Under the pieces are notes generated by a model, which saw only the letters and a list, made by a program, of their open reading frames with translations, was not told where the DNA came from and searched no databases. Shown piece by piece: positions 34,974 through 43,982 of a DNA stretch of 64,000 bases. Where the stretch lies: contig CAVTJL010000001.1 in the NCBI GenBank assembly GCA_963735065.1, positions 62,001-126,000 of the forward strand, read 5' to 3'. Made by a program: the position numbers and the translations under genes. The DNA comes from CAVTJL01 sp963735065 (lineage in GTDB: Bacteria > Pseudomonadota > Alphaproteobacteria > Geminicoccales > Geminicoccaceae). Position 1 is the first letter of the stretch; each line of letters starts with the position of its first letter.

Positions 34974-36008
34974 CTAGGCCGCCGACGTCGCGCGCATGCC
35001 CTGCAGCTTCTGCTCCCAACGCCAGGCCGAGGCAACGATCTCGGCAAGGTCGTCGTGGCGCGGGGTCCAGCCGAGCAGGGTCCTGATCCGATCGGCACCG
35101 GCGACGAGGCTGGGCGGGTCGCCCTCGCGACGCGGCCCGACGCCCGCCGGCACCGGCCGTCCGGCGGCGGCGGCCACGGCGTCCAGGACCTCGCGCACGC
35201 TGTAGCCATGGCCGTAGCCGCAATTGGCGATGAACGACTGGCCGTTCTCGTCGAGGAGGTGGCGCAGCGCCAGCACGTGAGCGCGAGCGAGGTCGTCGAC
35301 ATGGACATAGTCGCGGATGCAGGTGCCGTCGGGCGTGGGATAGTCCGTGCCGTTGACCCGCATCGCCGGACGCAGGCCGATCAGGGTCTCGCAGGCGACC
35401 TTGACGAGGTGCGAGTTGTCGGGCGTGGCCTCGCCGACGCGCAGCTCGGGGTCGGCGCCCGCGACATTGAAGTAGCGGAGGATGCCGTAGCGCAGCCCGT
35501 GCGCCGCCGCCGTGTCGATCAGCGCCCGCTCCGCCATCATCTTGGAGGCGCCATAGGGGTTGATCGGACGCAGCGGCGTGCTCTCGTCGATCAGCGAGGC
35601 GTCGGGCTCGCCATAGACGGCCGCTGTGGAGGAGAACAGGACCGCCGGCACCCCGGCGCGCGCCGCCGCCTCGAACAGGTTGAAGGCGTTGGCCGCGTTG
35701 TTCCGGTAGTACTTGCCCGGATCACGCACCGACTCGCCTACCCAGATATGCCCGGCGCAGTGGACGATGGCGTCGAACCGGCGCTCGGCCAGAAGGCGGT
35801 CGAGCAGCGGCCGGTCCGCGAGATCGCCCTCGACCAGCTCCGCCTCCCCCACCGCCCAGCGGTGACCGGCGTAGAGATTGTCGAAGGCCACGACCTCGTC
35901 GCCCTGGTCGCGCAGCTGATGGAGGATGTGGCTGCCGATATAGCCGGCACCGCCGGTGATGAGGACGCGCAAACGCCGTCTGGTCTCGGGCACGTTCGAG
36001 CTCTCCAC
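34974..36008 (-). CDS. galE: UDP-glucose 4-epimerase
   Basis: Interconverts UDP-glucose and UDP-galactose for surface polysaccharides. The 344-residue extended short-chain dehydrogenase has the NAD-binding GGAGYIGSH loop, AFDNLYAGHR, the catalytic Ser/Tyr/Lys as FSSTAAVYG and INPYGASKMMAE, and LRYFNVAGADPELRVGE, DGTCIRDYVHVDDLARAHVL near the substrate pocket. The first dozen residues before RVLITGG are a variable leader. It precedes no obvious sugar operon but lies near a polysaccharide export gene pair. Confidence 0.92.
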   Translation of the reverse strand: MESSNVPETRRRLRVLITGGAGYIGSHILHQLRDQGDEVVAFDNLYAGHRWAVGEAELVEGDLADRPLLDRLLAERRFDAIVHCAGHIWVGESVRDPGKYYRNNAANAFNLFEAAARAGVPAVLFSSTAAVYGEPDASLIDESTPLRPINPYGASKMMAERALIDTAAAHGLRYGILRYFNVAGADPELRVGEATPDNSHLVKVACETLIGLRPAMRVNGTDYPTPDGTCIRDYVHVDDLARAHVLALRHLLDENGQSFIANCGYGHGYSVREVLDAVAAAAGRPVPAGVGPRREGDPPSLVAGADRIRTLLGWTPRHDDLAEIVASAWRWEQKLQGMRATSAA

Positions 36009-36026
36009 GCAGGTCCGGTGAACCGC

Positions 36027-36965
36027 TTAGACGGTCCGTGGCTCGGCCGTCGAGAGAAAGCGCCGTTGCGCGCCCTCGAGGACGAGGGATGTGAGGTTGC
36101 CCGTCCAGCAGGCCCCGGTGTCGATGCCGATACGGTTGCGCCGGATGACCGGACGCTCGTCCACGGTGTGGCCGTGGACGATGATCTTGCCGGCGTCGCC
36201 GCTCCAGCTCAGGAAAGGCTCGCGCATCCAGAGGAGGTCGCTCTCGCTCTGCTCGCCCAGCGCCACCCCGGGCCGGACCCCGGCGTGGCAGAAATAGTAG
36301 TCGCCGAGCCCGAAGGCGAGCTCGAGGCCCTCGAGAAAGGCGCGGTGGGAATCGGGCAGCTTGGCCGCCAGCGTGTCGCGCACCATGGCCAGGCGCTGCT
36401 CGTCGTGCGTCTTGAGGTCGACCTTGACGCCATAGCTCAGCATGGTGGCGTCGCCGCCGAACTGGAGCCAGGTCGAGCTCACCTGATCGCCGCGCGCGAA
36501 GTCGCGGAGCCAGGCATCGTGGTTGCCGATCAGGAGAACGCGGCGGAAGCCCTCGAGCGGGCGCTGGATCAGGTGGTCGAGGACCTGCCGGCTCTCGAAG
36601 CCACGATCCACATAGTCGCCCAGATAGACCACATGGCACTCAACCAGCGCGCCCTCCGCGTCGGCGGCGATGCGCGCCTCGATATCCTTGAGGAGGTCGA
36701 GGCGACCGTGGATGTCGCCCACGACGTAGACGCGCAGGCCGCGCGGCAGGCTCGGCGGGTGCCCGTCGATCTGGGGCTCCTCGGCATCCTGTGACGCGGC
36801 GCGCTGGAAGAGACGCTTGAACAGAGGGCGTTGACCTCCTGAGACTGGCCGGGTCGGGCCGGCGAACCCCGGCTCTCTAGCATGTTCATGCTTGTGGCAG
36901 AAGTGCGACAGGTGGGACGGAACGCGAGCGCCGCCCAGCGTCGCCTGAGGGCGCCGGCCGGCCAT
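36027..36965 (-). CDS. PPP-type metallophosphatase
   Basis: A calcineurin-like phosphatase of the bacterial serine/threonine phosphatase or ApaH-like group. All metal motifs are present: GDIHGRLDLL, GDYVDRGFESR, GNHDAWLRDF, CHAGVRPG and IVHGHTVDERP. The ATG at 36965 gives 312 residues, but the first 45 or so are unlike the family. A perfect AGGAGG (36835-36840) lies 10 bases before an in-frame CTG at 36824 that would start LFKRLFQRA and give 265 residues; that is probably the true start. Substrate could be phosphoprotein or diadenosine polyphosphate. It lies 18 bases upstream of galE on the same strand. Confidence 0.82.
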   Translation of the reverse strand: MAGRRPQATLGGARVPSHLSHFCHKHEHAREPGFAGPTRPVSGGQRPLFKRLFQRAASQDAEEPQIDGHPPSLPRGLRVYVVGDIHGRLDLLKDIEARIAADAEGALVECHVVYLGDYVDRGFESRQVLDHLIQRPLEGFRRVLLIGNHDAWLRDFARGDQVSSTWLQFGGDATMLSYGVKVDLKTHDEQRLAMVRDTLAAKLPDSHRAFLEGLELAFGLGDYYFCHAGVRPGVALGEQSESDLLWMREPFLSWSGDAGKIIVHGHTVDERPVIRRNRIGIDTGACWTGNLTSLVLEGAQRRFLSTAEPRTV

Positions 36966-37102
36966 TCTTGCCTCCCGCCCCGATCATAGACTAACAACAC
37001 CATCGTCGACCTCGGATGGTTGGGTTGTCTCTTGACTTCAACCGTAGGGGTAAGACGAGACAAGGGCGCCGTTGCCGGCCGCCGGTCAAGTTAGGGGGAT
37101 CG

Positions 37103-38371
37103 ATGAAGCACGTGACCGCTCTCAAGCTCGCGACGTCGCTTCTGCTGTGCGGCTCGGCTCTCACCGTCGCCGTCGACGCCTCCGCGCAGGAGGCCGCGGT
37201 GGACGTGAGCCGCAACAGCACGGTGATGAGCCGGCCTCGTCCGGCCTACGACCCGCTGGGCATCCGGGTGCGAAGCTTCTTCATCTACCCCTCGCTCTCG
37301 GTCGGGGGCCAGTATGACAGCAACATCGACGCCACGCCGAACAACGCCAACAGCGACTTCGGCATCATCACCACGCCGCAGATCAACATCGTCTCGAACT
37401 GGACGCGCCATTCGCTGGGCCTCACCCTGGGCGCGCAACAGGCGAGCTGGGTCAACTACAGCCGCAACAACTATCTCGACCTCAACGGCACGTTGAACGG
37501 CACGCTCGACATTACCCGGAACGACGCGCTGAGCGGCACACTGGGCGTCGCGCGCGGGCACGAGGCGCGCAGCTCGCCGGACGCGACCCAGGACCAGCGG
37601 GACCTCACCAAGGTGTTCACCGCCAACGGTGGGACGAGCTACCGGCACGACTTCAACAAGATCTTCACGATCGTCGGCGCCAGCGCGGTACGGACCGGCT
37701 ACGACAATCCCCAGGTCAGCCAGATCTACCGCAACCGGTGGACGTACCGGACCAACGCCCGCGTCGGCTACAACATCTCGCCGCGGCTCGATGCATTCGT
37801 CGATGGCAGCTACCACTGGATCCGCTACGACCAGACGTCGGGTCAGGGCATCACCAACCGCGATGCCGAGGGCTTCAAGGTCGCGGTGGGCACGGACATC
37901 GACATCACCGGCCTCGTCTTCGGCTCGGTCCAGATCGGCTACACCAAGGAAACCTACGACGACAGCAGCCTCGACTCGGCCTCGGGCCTGGGCGGCGGCG
38001 GCACGATCACCTGGAACGTGACGCAGCTCGACACCCTGGTGTTCAATGCCAACGGCGAGATCATCCCGACCACGGTGACCTACGAGGGTGACACGGCGTC
38101 GTCGGATTTCCAGAAGTCGACCTCCGTCAACTGGTCGCACGAGCTGTTGCGCAACGTGCTCACCAACGCCAACGCGGGCTATGTCCGCGACGACTTCACG
38201 GGCACGTCCCGGACCGACAACACCTTCCTCGCCGGCGCCGGGGTGACGTACCTCATCAACCGAAACTTCTCCCTCGACGCCACCTACTCGTTCACCAAGC
38301 GGAACTCGGACGACAACAACGAGGAATATACCGACAACGTCATCTTCCTCGGGCTCACCGCGAAGCTCTAG
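37103..38371 (+). CDS. Outer membrane beta-barrel protein (BBP2-like)
   Basis: A 422-residue exported beta-barrel. The signal peptide ends ASAQEA at about residue 29. The mature part carries alternating amphipathic strands typical of putative beta-barrel porin 2: FFIYPSLSVGGQYDSNIDAT, RHSLGLTLGAQQASWVNYSR, RTNARVGYNISPRLDAFVDG and a final strand VIFLGLTAKL. ATG 37103 follows AGGGGG. Proteins of this type often accompany exopolysaccharide secretion genes, and an OPX lipoprotein gene follows 89 bases later on the same strand. A role as outer membrane exit or modifier for a polysaccharide is inferred. Confidence 0.8.
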   Translation: MKHVTALKLATSLLLCGSALTVAVDASAQEAAVDVSRNSTVMSRPRPAYDPLGIRVRSFFIYPSLSVGGQYDSNIDATPNNANSDFGIITTPQINIVSNWTRHSLGLTLGAQQASWVNYSRNNYLDLNGTLNGTLDITRNDALSGTLGVARGHEARSSPDATQDQRDLTKVFTANGGTSYRHDFNKIFTIVGASAVRTGYDNPQVSQIYRNRWTYRTNARVGYNISPRLDAFVDGSYHWIRYDQTSGQGITNRDAEGFKVAVGTDIDITGLVFGSVQIGYTKETYDDSSLDSASGLGGGGTITWNVTQLDTLVFNANGEIIPTTVTYEGDTASSDFQKSTSVNWSHELLRNVLTNANAGYVRDDFTGTSRTDNTFLAGAGVTYLINRNFSLDATYSFTKRNSDDNNEEYTDNVIFLGLTAKL

Positions 38372-38460
38372 CGGCGCTGCGCGCGGTTGTGCGGCGGCCT
38401 TGGCAGGCGGTATGAGAGACGCGCTGCCGGCCCCGTGACCTTGTGTGCAGGAAAGCGCTG

Positions 38461-39030
38461 ATGATGAATAAGCTTTTGGGCGTCAAGCTGGTCATCCTGG
38501 CCTGCCTCGGTTTGTTGCTCGCCTCGTGCAGCAGCACCCCTCCGCCGGCAGCCGCGAACCAAGCCTTCTCTCAGGTGGCCTACACGATGGGCCCAGGCGA
38601 CCAGCTCAGGGTCGTGGTCTTCCGCCACGACGACCTCTCGGGCAACTTCACCCTGGATGGCGCCGGCAAGTTCGCGATGCCGCTCATCGGCGAGGTGGAC
38701 GCCCTGGGCCTCACCTCGAGCGAGCTCGAGAAGCGGATCGAGAAGAAGTTCGCCAACGGCTATCTCGTCGATCCCCAGGTCAGCATCCAGGTCGAGAACT
38801 ACCGACCCTTCTACATCCTGGGCGAGGTCAACAAGCCCGGGCAGTACCCCTACGTGAACGGCATGACGATGCTGAACGCCGTGGCGCTGGCGGGCGGCTT
38901 CACCTACCGGGCGGCGCAGGACAGCGTCACCGTCAAGCGCGGCGGGGCCAACGCCAAGCCGGTCACGGTCTCGGCCGACACGCCCATCCTGCCGGGCGAC
39001 ATCATCGAGGTGCCGGAGCGATTCTTCTGA
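38461..39030 (+). CDS. Polysaccharide export lipoprotein (Wza/OPX family)
   Basis: A 189-residue OPX protein that helps move polysaccharide across the outer membrane. The lipobox LASC is followed by a proline/serine linker, the Poly_export domain (YTMGPGDQLRVVVFRHDDLS, LIGEVDALGLTSSELEKRI) and a SLBB domain (PFYILGEVNKPGQYPYVNGM, LAGGFTYRAAQDSV). It lacks the long C-terminal part of Wza, so it is a short OPX type that would need a separate barrel; the preceding gene may supply it. No chain-length regulator or polymerase is nearby. Confidence 0.88.
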   Translation: MMNKLLGVKLVILACLGLLLASCSSTPPPAAANQAFSQVAYTMGPGDQLRVVVFRHDDLSGNFTLDGAGKFAMPLIGEVDALGLTSSELEKRIEKKFANGYLVDPQVSIQVENYRPFYILGEVNKPGQYPYVNGMTMLNAVALAGGFTYRAAQDSVTVKRGGANAKPVTVSADTPILPGDIIEVPERFF

Positions 39031-39086
39031 GGCCGGCCTTCGCCCGACGCGCGCGACGCCCGGCCGCGCGCCGGGCCGCCTGACGC

Positions 39087-40412
39087 GTGCCGGGCGAGCC
39101 CGCCCGGGAAGGCTGGCTCGACTCCGCCCGGGTCTATCTCGAGGCGCCCGTCCTCGTCGTCCTCCTCCTGGGCTTCGCCAGCGGCCTGCCGCTCGCCCTG
39201 ACGGGCGCCACGCTCACCTTCCGCCTCGCCGAGGCCGGGGTGGGCAAGGGCGAGATCGGCCTCTTCGCCCTGGTCGGCATCGCCTATGGCTGGAAGTTCC
39301 TCTGGTCGCCCGTCATCGACCAGGTGCCGCTGCCGCTGCTGGGCCGCTGGCTCGGCCGGCGGCGCGGCTGGCTCCTGGCCATCCAGCTCGCGCTGGCGCT
39401 GGCGATCGTCGCCCTGGGCTTCAGCGACCCGACCCGGAACCTCGGGCTGACGGCCCTGCTGGCGGTCATCGTGGCCTTCCTCTCGGCCAGCCAGGACATC
39501 GTGATCGACGCCTACCGCATCGAGCTCCTCGAGCAGCGTCAGCAGGGAGCGGGTGCCGCCACCATCGTCGCGGGCTACCGGGTGGCGATGCTGGTCTCGG
39601 GCGCCGGCGCCCTGATCCTGGCCTCGGTGGCGGGATGGACCGCCGCCTATGCGGCGATGGCCGCCTGCCTGCTCGTGGGCATGCTCACGGTGCTCCTCTA
39701 CCACGAGCCCACCGCGGCGCCCGCGCCGTCCGGGCCCGTCCGGAGCGCCCGCCAGCGCATCGTCGAGGCGGTCGTCGAGCCGCTCGCCGACTTCTTCCGC
39801 CGCGCCGGCGTCCGCCAGGCGGCGCTCATCCTCCTCTTCATCGCCCTCTACAAGCTCGGCGACGCCCTTCTGGGCGCCATGGCCAACCCCTTCTACGTCG
39901 ATCTCGGCTTCACCAAGACCGAGGTCGCGACGATCGTGAAGCTCTACGGGCTCGTGGCCTCGCTCGCGGGCGGCTTCCTGGGCGGCATGATCATCAACTC
40001 CCGCGGCATCCTGAAGGGCCTGTGGATCTGCGGCCTGGCCCAGATGCTCTCCAATCTCGTCTTCGTCCTGCAGGCCTGGGTCGGCCATGATGTGAGCGTG
40101 CTGGCGCTCACGATCTCGCTCGAGAACCTGGCCGGCGGCATGGGGACGGCGGCGTTCGTCGCCTATCTGAGCTCGCTGTGCAACGTGGCCTACACCGCCA
40201 CCCAGTACGCGCTTCTCACCTCCTTCATGGCGCAGGCGCGGACCATGCTGGCGGCGGGCAGCGGCTTCCTCGCCGCCGCCACCGGCTGGGTCGGCTTTTT
40301 TGTCCTCACCACCGTGGCGGCCGTGCCGGGGCTTCTTCTCCTGCTCGTCCTGCAGCGCCGGCTGGGCCCGGGCGAGCCGGCGCCCGCCGTCGCCTCCTCG
40401 CCGGCCGGCTAG
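39087..40412 (+). CDS. ampG: AmpG-like muropeptide MFS permease
   Basis: A 441-residue major facilitator protein with about 12-14 membrane segments. AmpG-type landmarks are LLGFASGLPLALTGATLTF, GIAYGWKFLWSPVIDQVPLP, FLSASQDIVIDAYRIELLEQ and YLSSLCNVAYTATQYALLTS. AmpG imports anhydromuropeptides from the periplasm for cell-wall recycling and so influences beta-lactamase induction. The GTG start at 39087 begins the conserved N-terminus. Its neighbours do not belong to wall recycling, though mltA, which makes the substrate, is 6 kb away. Confidence 0.85.
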   Translation: MPGEPAREGWLDSARVYLEAPVLVVLLLGFASGLPLALTGATLTFRLAEAGVGKGEIGLFALVGIAYGWKFLWSPVIDQVPLPLLGRWLGRRRGWLLAIQLALALAIVALGFSDPTRNLGLTALLAVIVAFLSASQDIVIDAYRIELLEQRQQGAGAATIVAGYRVAMLVSGAGALILASVAGWTAAYAAMAACLLVGMLTVLLYHEPTAAPAPSGPVRSARQRIVEAVVEPLADFFRRAGVRQAALILLFIALYKLGDALLGAMANPFYVDLGFTKTEVATIVKLYGLVASLAGGFLGGMIINSRGILKGLWICGLAQMLSNLVFVLQAWVGHDVSVLALTISLENLAGGMGTAAFVAYLSSLCNVAYTATQYALLTSFMAQARTMLAAGSGFLAAATGWVGFFVLTTVAAVPGLLLLLVLQRRLGPGEPAPAVASSPAG

Positions 40413-40433
40413 GCGCCCTCGCGGCCCCGCGGC

Positions 40434-41783
40434 TCACTCCGGCAGGCGGAGCAGCACCTTGAGGCCGCCGCGGGAGGAATCGCCCAGGACCATCTCGCCG
40501 CCATGGCCGAGGACGACGTCCCTGGCGATCGCCATGCCGAGGCCGAGGCCGCCCGTCTGGCGCGAGCGCGACCGGTCGAGGCGGGCGAAGGGCTGGAGGA
40601 TCGCGTCGCGCCGCTCGTGCGGGATGCCCGGACCATCGTCCTCGACCGCGATCTCGACATGGTGGCCGTGATGCGTCGCGGTGATCCCGACCCAGCGGGC
40701 ATAGCGGCAGGCATTGTCGACGAGGTTGGCGAGGCAGCGGCGGAAGGCGAGCGGTCGGAGCGGCAGGGTGATCGGCTCCTCGCTCCTGATCTCGAGCGTG
40801 ACGCCGCTGCGCTCGGCCCGCTCGCGCATCGCCTCGAGGATCGGCGGCAAGGGCGTCGGCTCGATCACCTCGCGGCCCTCGCCGCGGGCGAAGGAGAGGT
40901 AGGATTCGACCAGCGCCTCCATCTCCTCGACGTCCGTCCTGAGGCCCGCCACGACCTGGTCCGAGCCGCCGATCAGCTCGAGCTCGAGCTTCATGCGGGT
41001 GAGCGGGGTGCGCAGATCGTGGCTGACGGCGGCCAGCACCTCGGTGCGCTGGGAGATGTGGCGGATGATCCGCCGCCGCATCATGTTGAAGGCGACCGCG
41101 GCGCGCCGCGTCTCGGTGGCACCGCGGGGCTCGAAATCGCCGACGTCGCGGTTCTTGCCGAAGCTCTCCATGGCCTGGGCGAGCTTGCGGATCGGGTGGA
41201 CCTGCAGCCGCATGAAGTAGAGGGCGACGACGGCCAGCGCCACCGAGGCTCCGATCATCCAGGCGAGCAGGATGCCGGTCGTCGTGGCGGTCACGCGCTT
41301 GGTCGGCGACAGGACGCGCAGGAGCCCGTCGGAGAGCTGGACGTAGACGGCAATGCGGCCCGGCATCTCGGGGCGGAGATCGATCGCGAAGGGCTTGGAC
41401 AGCCCCTCGGCGAACGCCTCGATGATCTTGTTGTCGATATGGGCGAGGAAGCCCGGCTCCATGCCGGTCTCGCGCATGGCGGCGTCGAGCTTGCCGCCGG
41501 GCTCGAAGGAGATCTTGAGGTCGGTGTGGCGGCGGACGAGGTCGATCGCGGCTGCCTGCTCCTGCGGCGTCTGCGCGCGCTCCATGAGCTCGACGCAGAT
41601 CGCGACGTCGCCGGCCACGCCGGCCGCAAGCCAGCGCGTCACCGTATCCCAGTACCGGTTATAGAAGATCAGCGTCAGCACGAGCTGCAGCACGATCAGC
41701 GGCAGGACGACGATCAGCAATGACCGCATGAAGAGGGATCGCGGCACGATCGTGCGGTTGAGAAGGTTGCGGACCGGATCCAT
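40434..41783 (-). CDS. EnvZ-type sensor histidine kinase
   Basis: A 449-residue two-component kinase. Two membrane segments (about 17-40 and 170-192) flank a periplasmic sensor domain. A HAMP linker (LQVHPIRKLAQAMESFGKN) leads to the dimerisation domain with the phosphorylated His in AAVSHDLRTPLTRMKLELEL and an ATPase domain with DNACRYA, VEDDGPGIPHE and GGLGLGMAIARDVV. It lies six bases after the OmpR-type regulator, its likely partner. The signal is unknown; the EnvZ-like layout suggests envelope or osmotic sensing. Confidence 0.92.
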   Translation of the reverse strand: MDPVRNLLNRTIVPRSLFMRSLLIVVLPLIVLQLVLTLIFYNRYWDTVTRWLAAGVAGDVAICVELMERAQTPQEQAAAIDLVRRHTDLKISFEPGGKLDAAMRETGMEPGFLAHIDNKIIEAFAEGLSKPFAIDLRPEMPGRIAVYVQLSDGLLRVLSPTKRVTATTTGILLAWMIGASVALAVVALYFMRLQVHPIRKLAQAMESFGKNRDVGDFEPRGATETRRAAVAFNMMRRRIIRHISQRTEVLAAVSHDLRTPLTRMKLELELIGGSDQVVAGLRTDVEEMEALVESYLSFARGEGREVIEPTPLPPILEAMRERAERSGVTLEIRSEEPITLPLRPLAFRRCLANLVDNACRYARWVGITATHHGHHVEIAVEDDGPGIPHERRDAILQPFARLDRSRSRQTGGLGLGMAIARDVVLGHGGEMVLGDSSRGGLKVLLRLPE

Positions 41784-41789
41784 GCGGGC

Positions 41790-42476
41790 TCAGCTTCCCG
41801 TGCGCAGGGCGTAGCCGGCGCCCCGCATGGTCAAGAGATAGCGGGGCTGCTTGGGGTCGTCCTCGATCTTGCGGCGCAGGCGGACGATCTGGACGTCGAC
41901 GGCGCGGTCGGAGCCCGTGATGCGGCTCCTGGCGCCGAGCTCGGCACGGCTGATCGACTGGCCAGGCTGGTCGGCCAGGAGGCGCAGCAGCGAGGCCTCG
42001 CCGGTGGTGAGGTAGATGAGCTCCTCGCCGCGCCGCAGCTCCTGCGAGCGGGGATTGAAGGAGAAGGGCCCGAAGCGGACCAGCTCGGGCGGCTCCTGGC
42101 TCGGCTGGACGCGGCGCAGGATCGTCGCGATGCGCAAGAGCAGCTCGCGCGGCTCGAAGGGCTTCACGAGATAGTCGTCGGCGCCGACCTCGAGGCCGCG
42201 GATACGGTCCTCGGGCTCGCCGCGCGCGGTCAGCAGCAGGATCGGGATCTCGGTCGTGCGCCGAAGCTCGGCCGTCAGCTCCATGCCGTCCTGGTCGGGC
42301 AGCATGACGTCGAGGACGATGAGGTCGAAGCGGATATGCTCGAGCGCGCTGCGCGCCTCGGTGGCGTCCATGGCGGTGGAGACGAGATAGCCGCTCTGCA
42401 CGAGATAGCGGTCGAGCAGCTGGCGCAGCCGCGCATCGTCGTCGACGATCAGGATGTGCGGGCGCTCGGCGTCCAT
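41790..42476 (-). CDS. OmpR-family response regulator (PetR-like)
   Basis: A 228-residue regulator with a receiver domain (DDD at 12-14, phosphorylated Asp56 in VLDVMLPDQDG, conserved lysine in YLVKPFEP) and a winged-helix DNA-binding domain ending RAVDVQIVRLRRKIEDD and RGAGYAL. It sits between a MarR-type gene and a histidine kinase, with six-base gaps on each side. The MarR-OmpR pair resembles Rhodobacter petP-petR, reported as required for cytochrome bc1 expression; whether that role holds here cannot be told. Confidence 0.92.
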   Translation of the reverse strand: MDAERPHILIVDDDARLRQLLDRYLVQSGYLVSTAMDATEARSALEHIRFDLIVLDVMLPDQDGMELTAELRRTTEIPILLLTARGEPEDRIRGLEVGADDYLVKPFEPRELLLRIATILRRVQPSQEPPELVRFGPFSFNPRSQELRRGEELIYLTTGEASLLRLLADQPGQSISRAELGARSRITGSDRAVDVQIVRLRRKIEDDPKQPRYLLTMRGAGYALRTGS

Positions 42477-42482
42477 CAGGCC

Positions 42483-42959
42483 TCAGCTCTGCTGACGCGC
42501 GAGCAGGCGCCGGCCGGAGGTCTCGAGCAGCTCGCCCAGGACGCGCTGGAAGCCCTCGACCGCCTCGGGGCCGGCGTCGTTGAAGGCCTGCCGCAGGCCG
42601 CGGCGATGCGAGGCGCAGACCTCCGTGATCACCTCGATTGCGGCGTCGGTGGCGACGAGCGCCTTCTTGCGCCGGTCGTCCCGCACCGCCTGCTGGTGCA
42701 ACAGGCCCATGGCCGTCAGCCGGCGCACATGACGCGACAGCGACTGCTTGGCCATGCCCAGCACGAGCCCGAGCTCGGGCGCCGCGATCCCGGGATGGCG
42801 GTGGGCGAGATAGAGGATCTCGAAGTCGACCGCGGCCAGCCCGCGCTCGTCCAGGAGCGCCGTGCCCGACCTCAGCGCCTGGCGGGCAGCCAGCATCATC
42901 AGCTCGAGGCTCCGGTCGAGCTCGGACTCGCGGAGGAAGAGAGGGTTGCGCGATAGCAT
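42483..42959 (-). CDS. MarR-family regulator (PetP-like)
   Basis: A 158-residue winged helix-turn-helix protein. The core reads VDFEILYLAHRHPGIAAPEL, then GMAKQSLSRHVRRLTAMGLL as recognition helix and the wing VRDDRRKKALVATDA. It is the first gene of a MarR-OmpR-kinase unit and diverges from ilvE. Ligand and targets are unknown; the 117-base gap to ilvE is the probable regulatory region. Confidence 0.88.
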   Translation of the reverse strand: MLSRNPLFLRESELDRSLELMMLAARQALRSGTALLDERGLAAVDFEILYLAHRHPGIAAPELGLVLGMAKQSLSRHVRRLTAMGLLHQQAVRDDRRKKALVATDAAIEVITEVCASHRRGLRQAFNDAGPEAVEGFQRVLGELLETSGRRLLARQQS

Positions 42960-43076
42960 GGGGGCTCACGCCAATGGCGGGTCTTGCCTTGGAAGTTATG
43001 GGAGGCGATGATGCCGGCGGCAATCCTCGAAATCGTGAAGCAAATCGCCGGCTTAAGACCGGCTGGAATGGTTATC

Positions 43077-43952
43077 ATGGCGCAGCTTATCCCCTACGAC
43101 GATCGTGACGGCTGGATCTGGCTCAACGGCGAGTTGGTGCCGTGGCGCGAGGCCCGGGTGCACGTATTGTCGCACGGGCTGCACTATGGCAGCTGCGTCT
43201 TCGAGGGCGAGCGCTGCTATGGCGGCCGCGTCTTCAAGCTCGCCGAGCACAGCCAGCGGCTGATCGACAGCGGCAAGATCCTGGGCTTCGACGTGCCCTA
43301 CACGCGCGCCGAGCTCGACGCGGCGACCAATGCCGTGGTGGCCAAGAACGGGCTCAAGGACTGCTATGTCCGCCCGCTCGCCTGGCGGGGCTCGGAGCAG
43401 ATGGGCGTGTCGGCCCAGAAGTCGCGGATCAACGTCGCGATCGCGGCCTGGGAATGGGGTGCGTACTACAGCGACCTCAAGCTCACCCGCGCCATGTACG
43501 ACCGGCCGGCACCCAACACCGCCCCGGTGCACAGCAAGGCCGCCGGCCTCTACATGATCTGCACGATCAGCAAGCATGCGGCCGAGGCCAAGGGCTTCGG
43601 CGATGCGCTGATGCTGGACTGGCGCGGCTATCTGGCCGAGACCACGGGCGCCAACCTCTTTTTCGGGATGAACGGCGAGCTGCACACGCCCACCCCGGAC
43701 TGCTTCCTCAACGGCATCACGCGGCGGACCGTGATCGGCCTTGCCGAGGCGCGCGGCATCAAGGTGGTCGAGCGCCACATCATGCCCGAGGAGCTCAAGG
43801 ACGTTCAGGAAATGTTCGTCACCGGCACGGCCGCGGAGATTACCCCGGTACGCGCGATCGACGACATGTCGTTCCAGCTCGGACCGATGACGCGCGATCT
43901 CATGGACGACTTCCACAACGTGACCCGCGGCCTCGCCGAGGCGGCGGAGTAA
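43077..43952 (+). CDS. ilvE: Branched-chain amino acid aminotransferase
   Basis: PLP class IV aminotransferase, 291 residues, making leucine, isoleucine and valine from their keto acids. It contains GWIWLNGELVPWREARVHVL, LHYGSCVFEGERCY, the PLP lysine at about 154 (VHSKAAGLYM), DWRGYLAETTGANLFFG and EMFVTGTAAEITPVRAID. ATG 43077 begins the family N-terminus; ATG 43068 is three codons earlier and the frame runs back to 42984, overlapping the marR promoter. The enzyme stands alone beside a LOG-family gene. Confidence 0.92.
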   Translation: MAQLIPYDDRDGWIWLNGELVPWREARVHVLSHGLHYGSCVFEGERCYGGRVFKLAEHSQRLIDSGKILGFDVPYTRAELDAATNAVVAKNGLKDCYVRPLAWRGSEQMGVSAQKSRINVAIAAWEWGAYYSDLKLTRAMYDRPAPNTAPVHSKAAGLYMICTISKHAAEAKGFGDALMLDWRGYLAETTGANLFFGMNGELHTPTPDCFLNGITRRTVIGLAEARGIKVVERHIMPEELKDVQEMFVTGTAAEITPVRAIDDMSFQLGPMTRDLMDDFHNVTRGLAEAAE

Positions 43953-43982
43953 GGGCGCCCGCCAGGTCCCGGCGGGAGCAGC

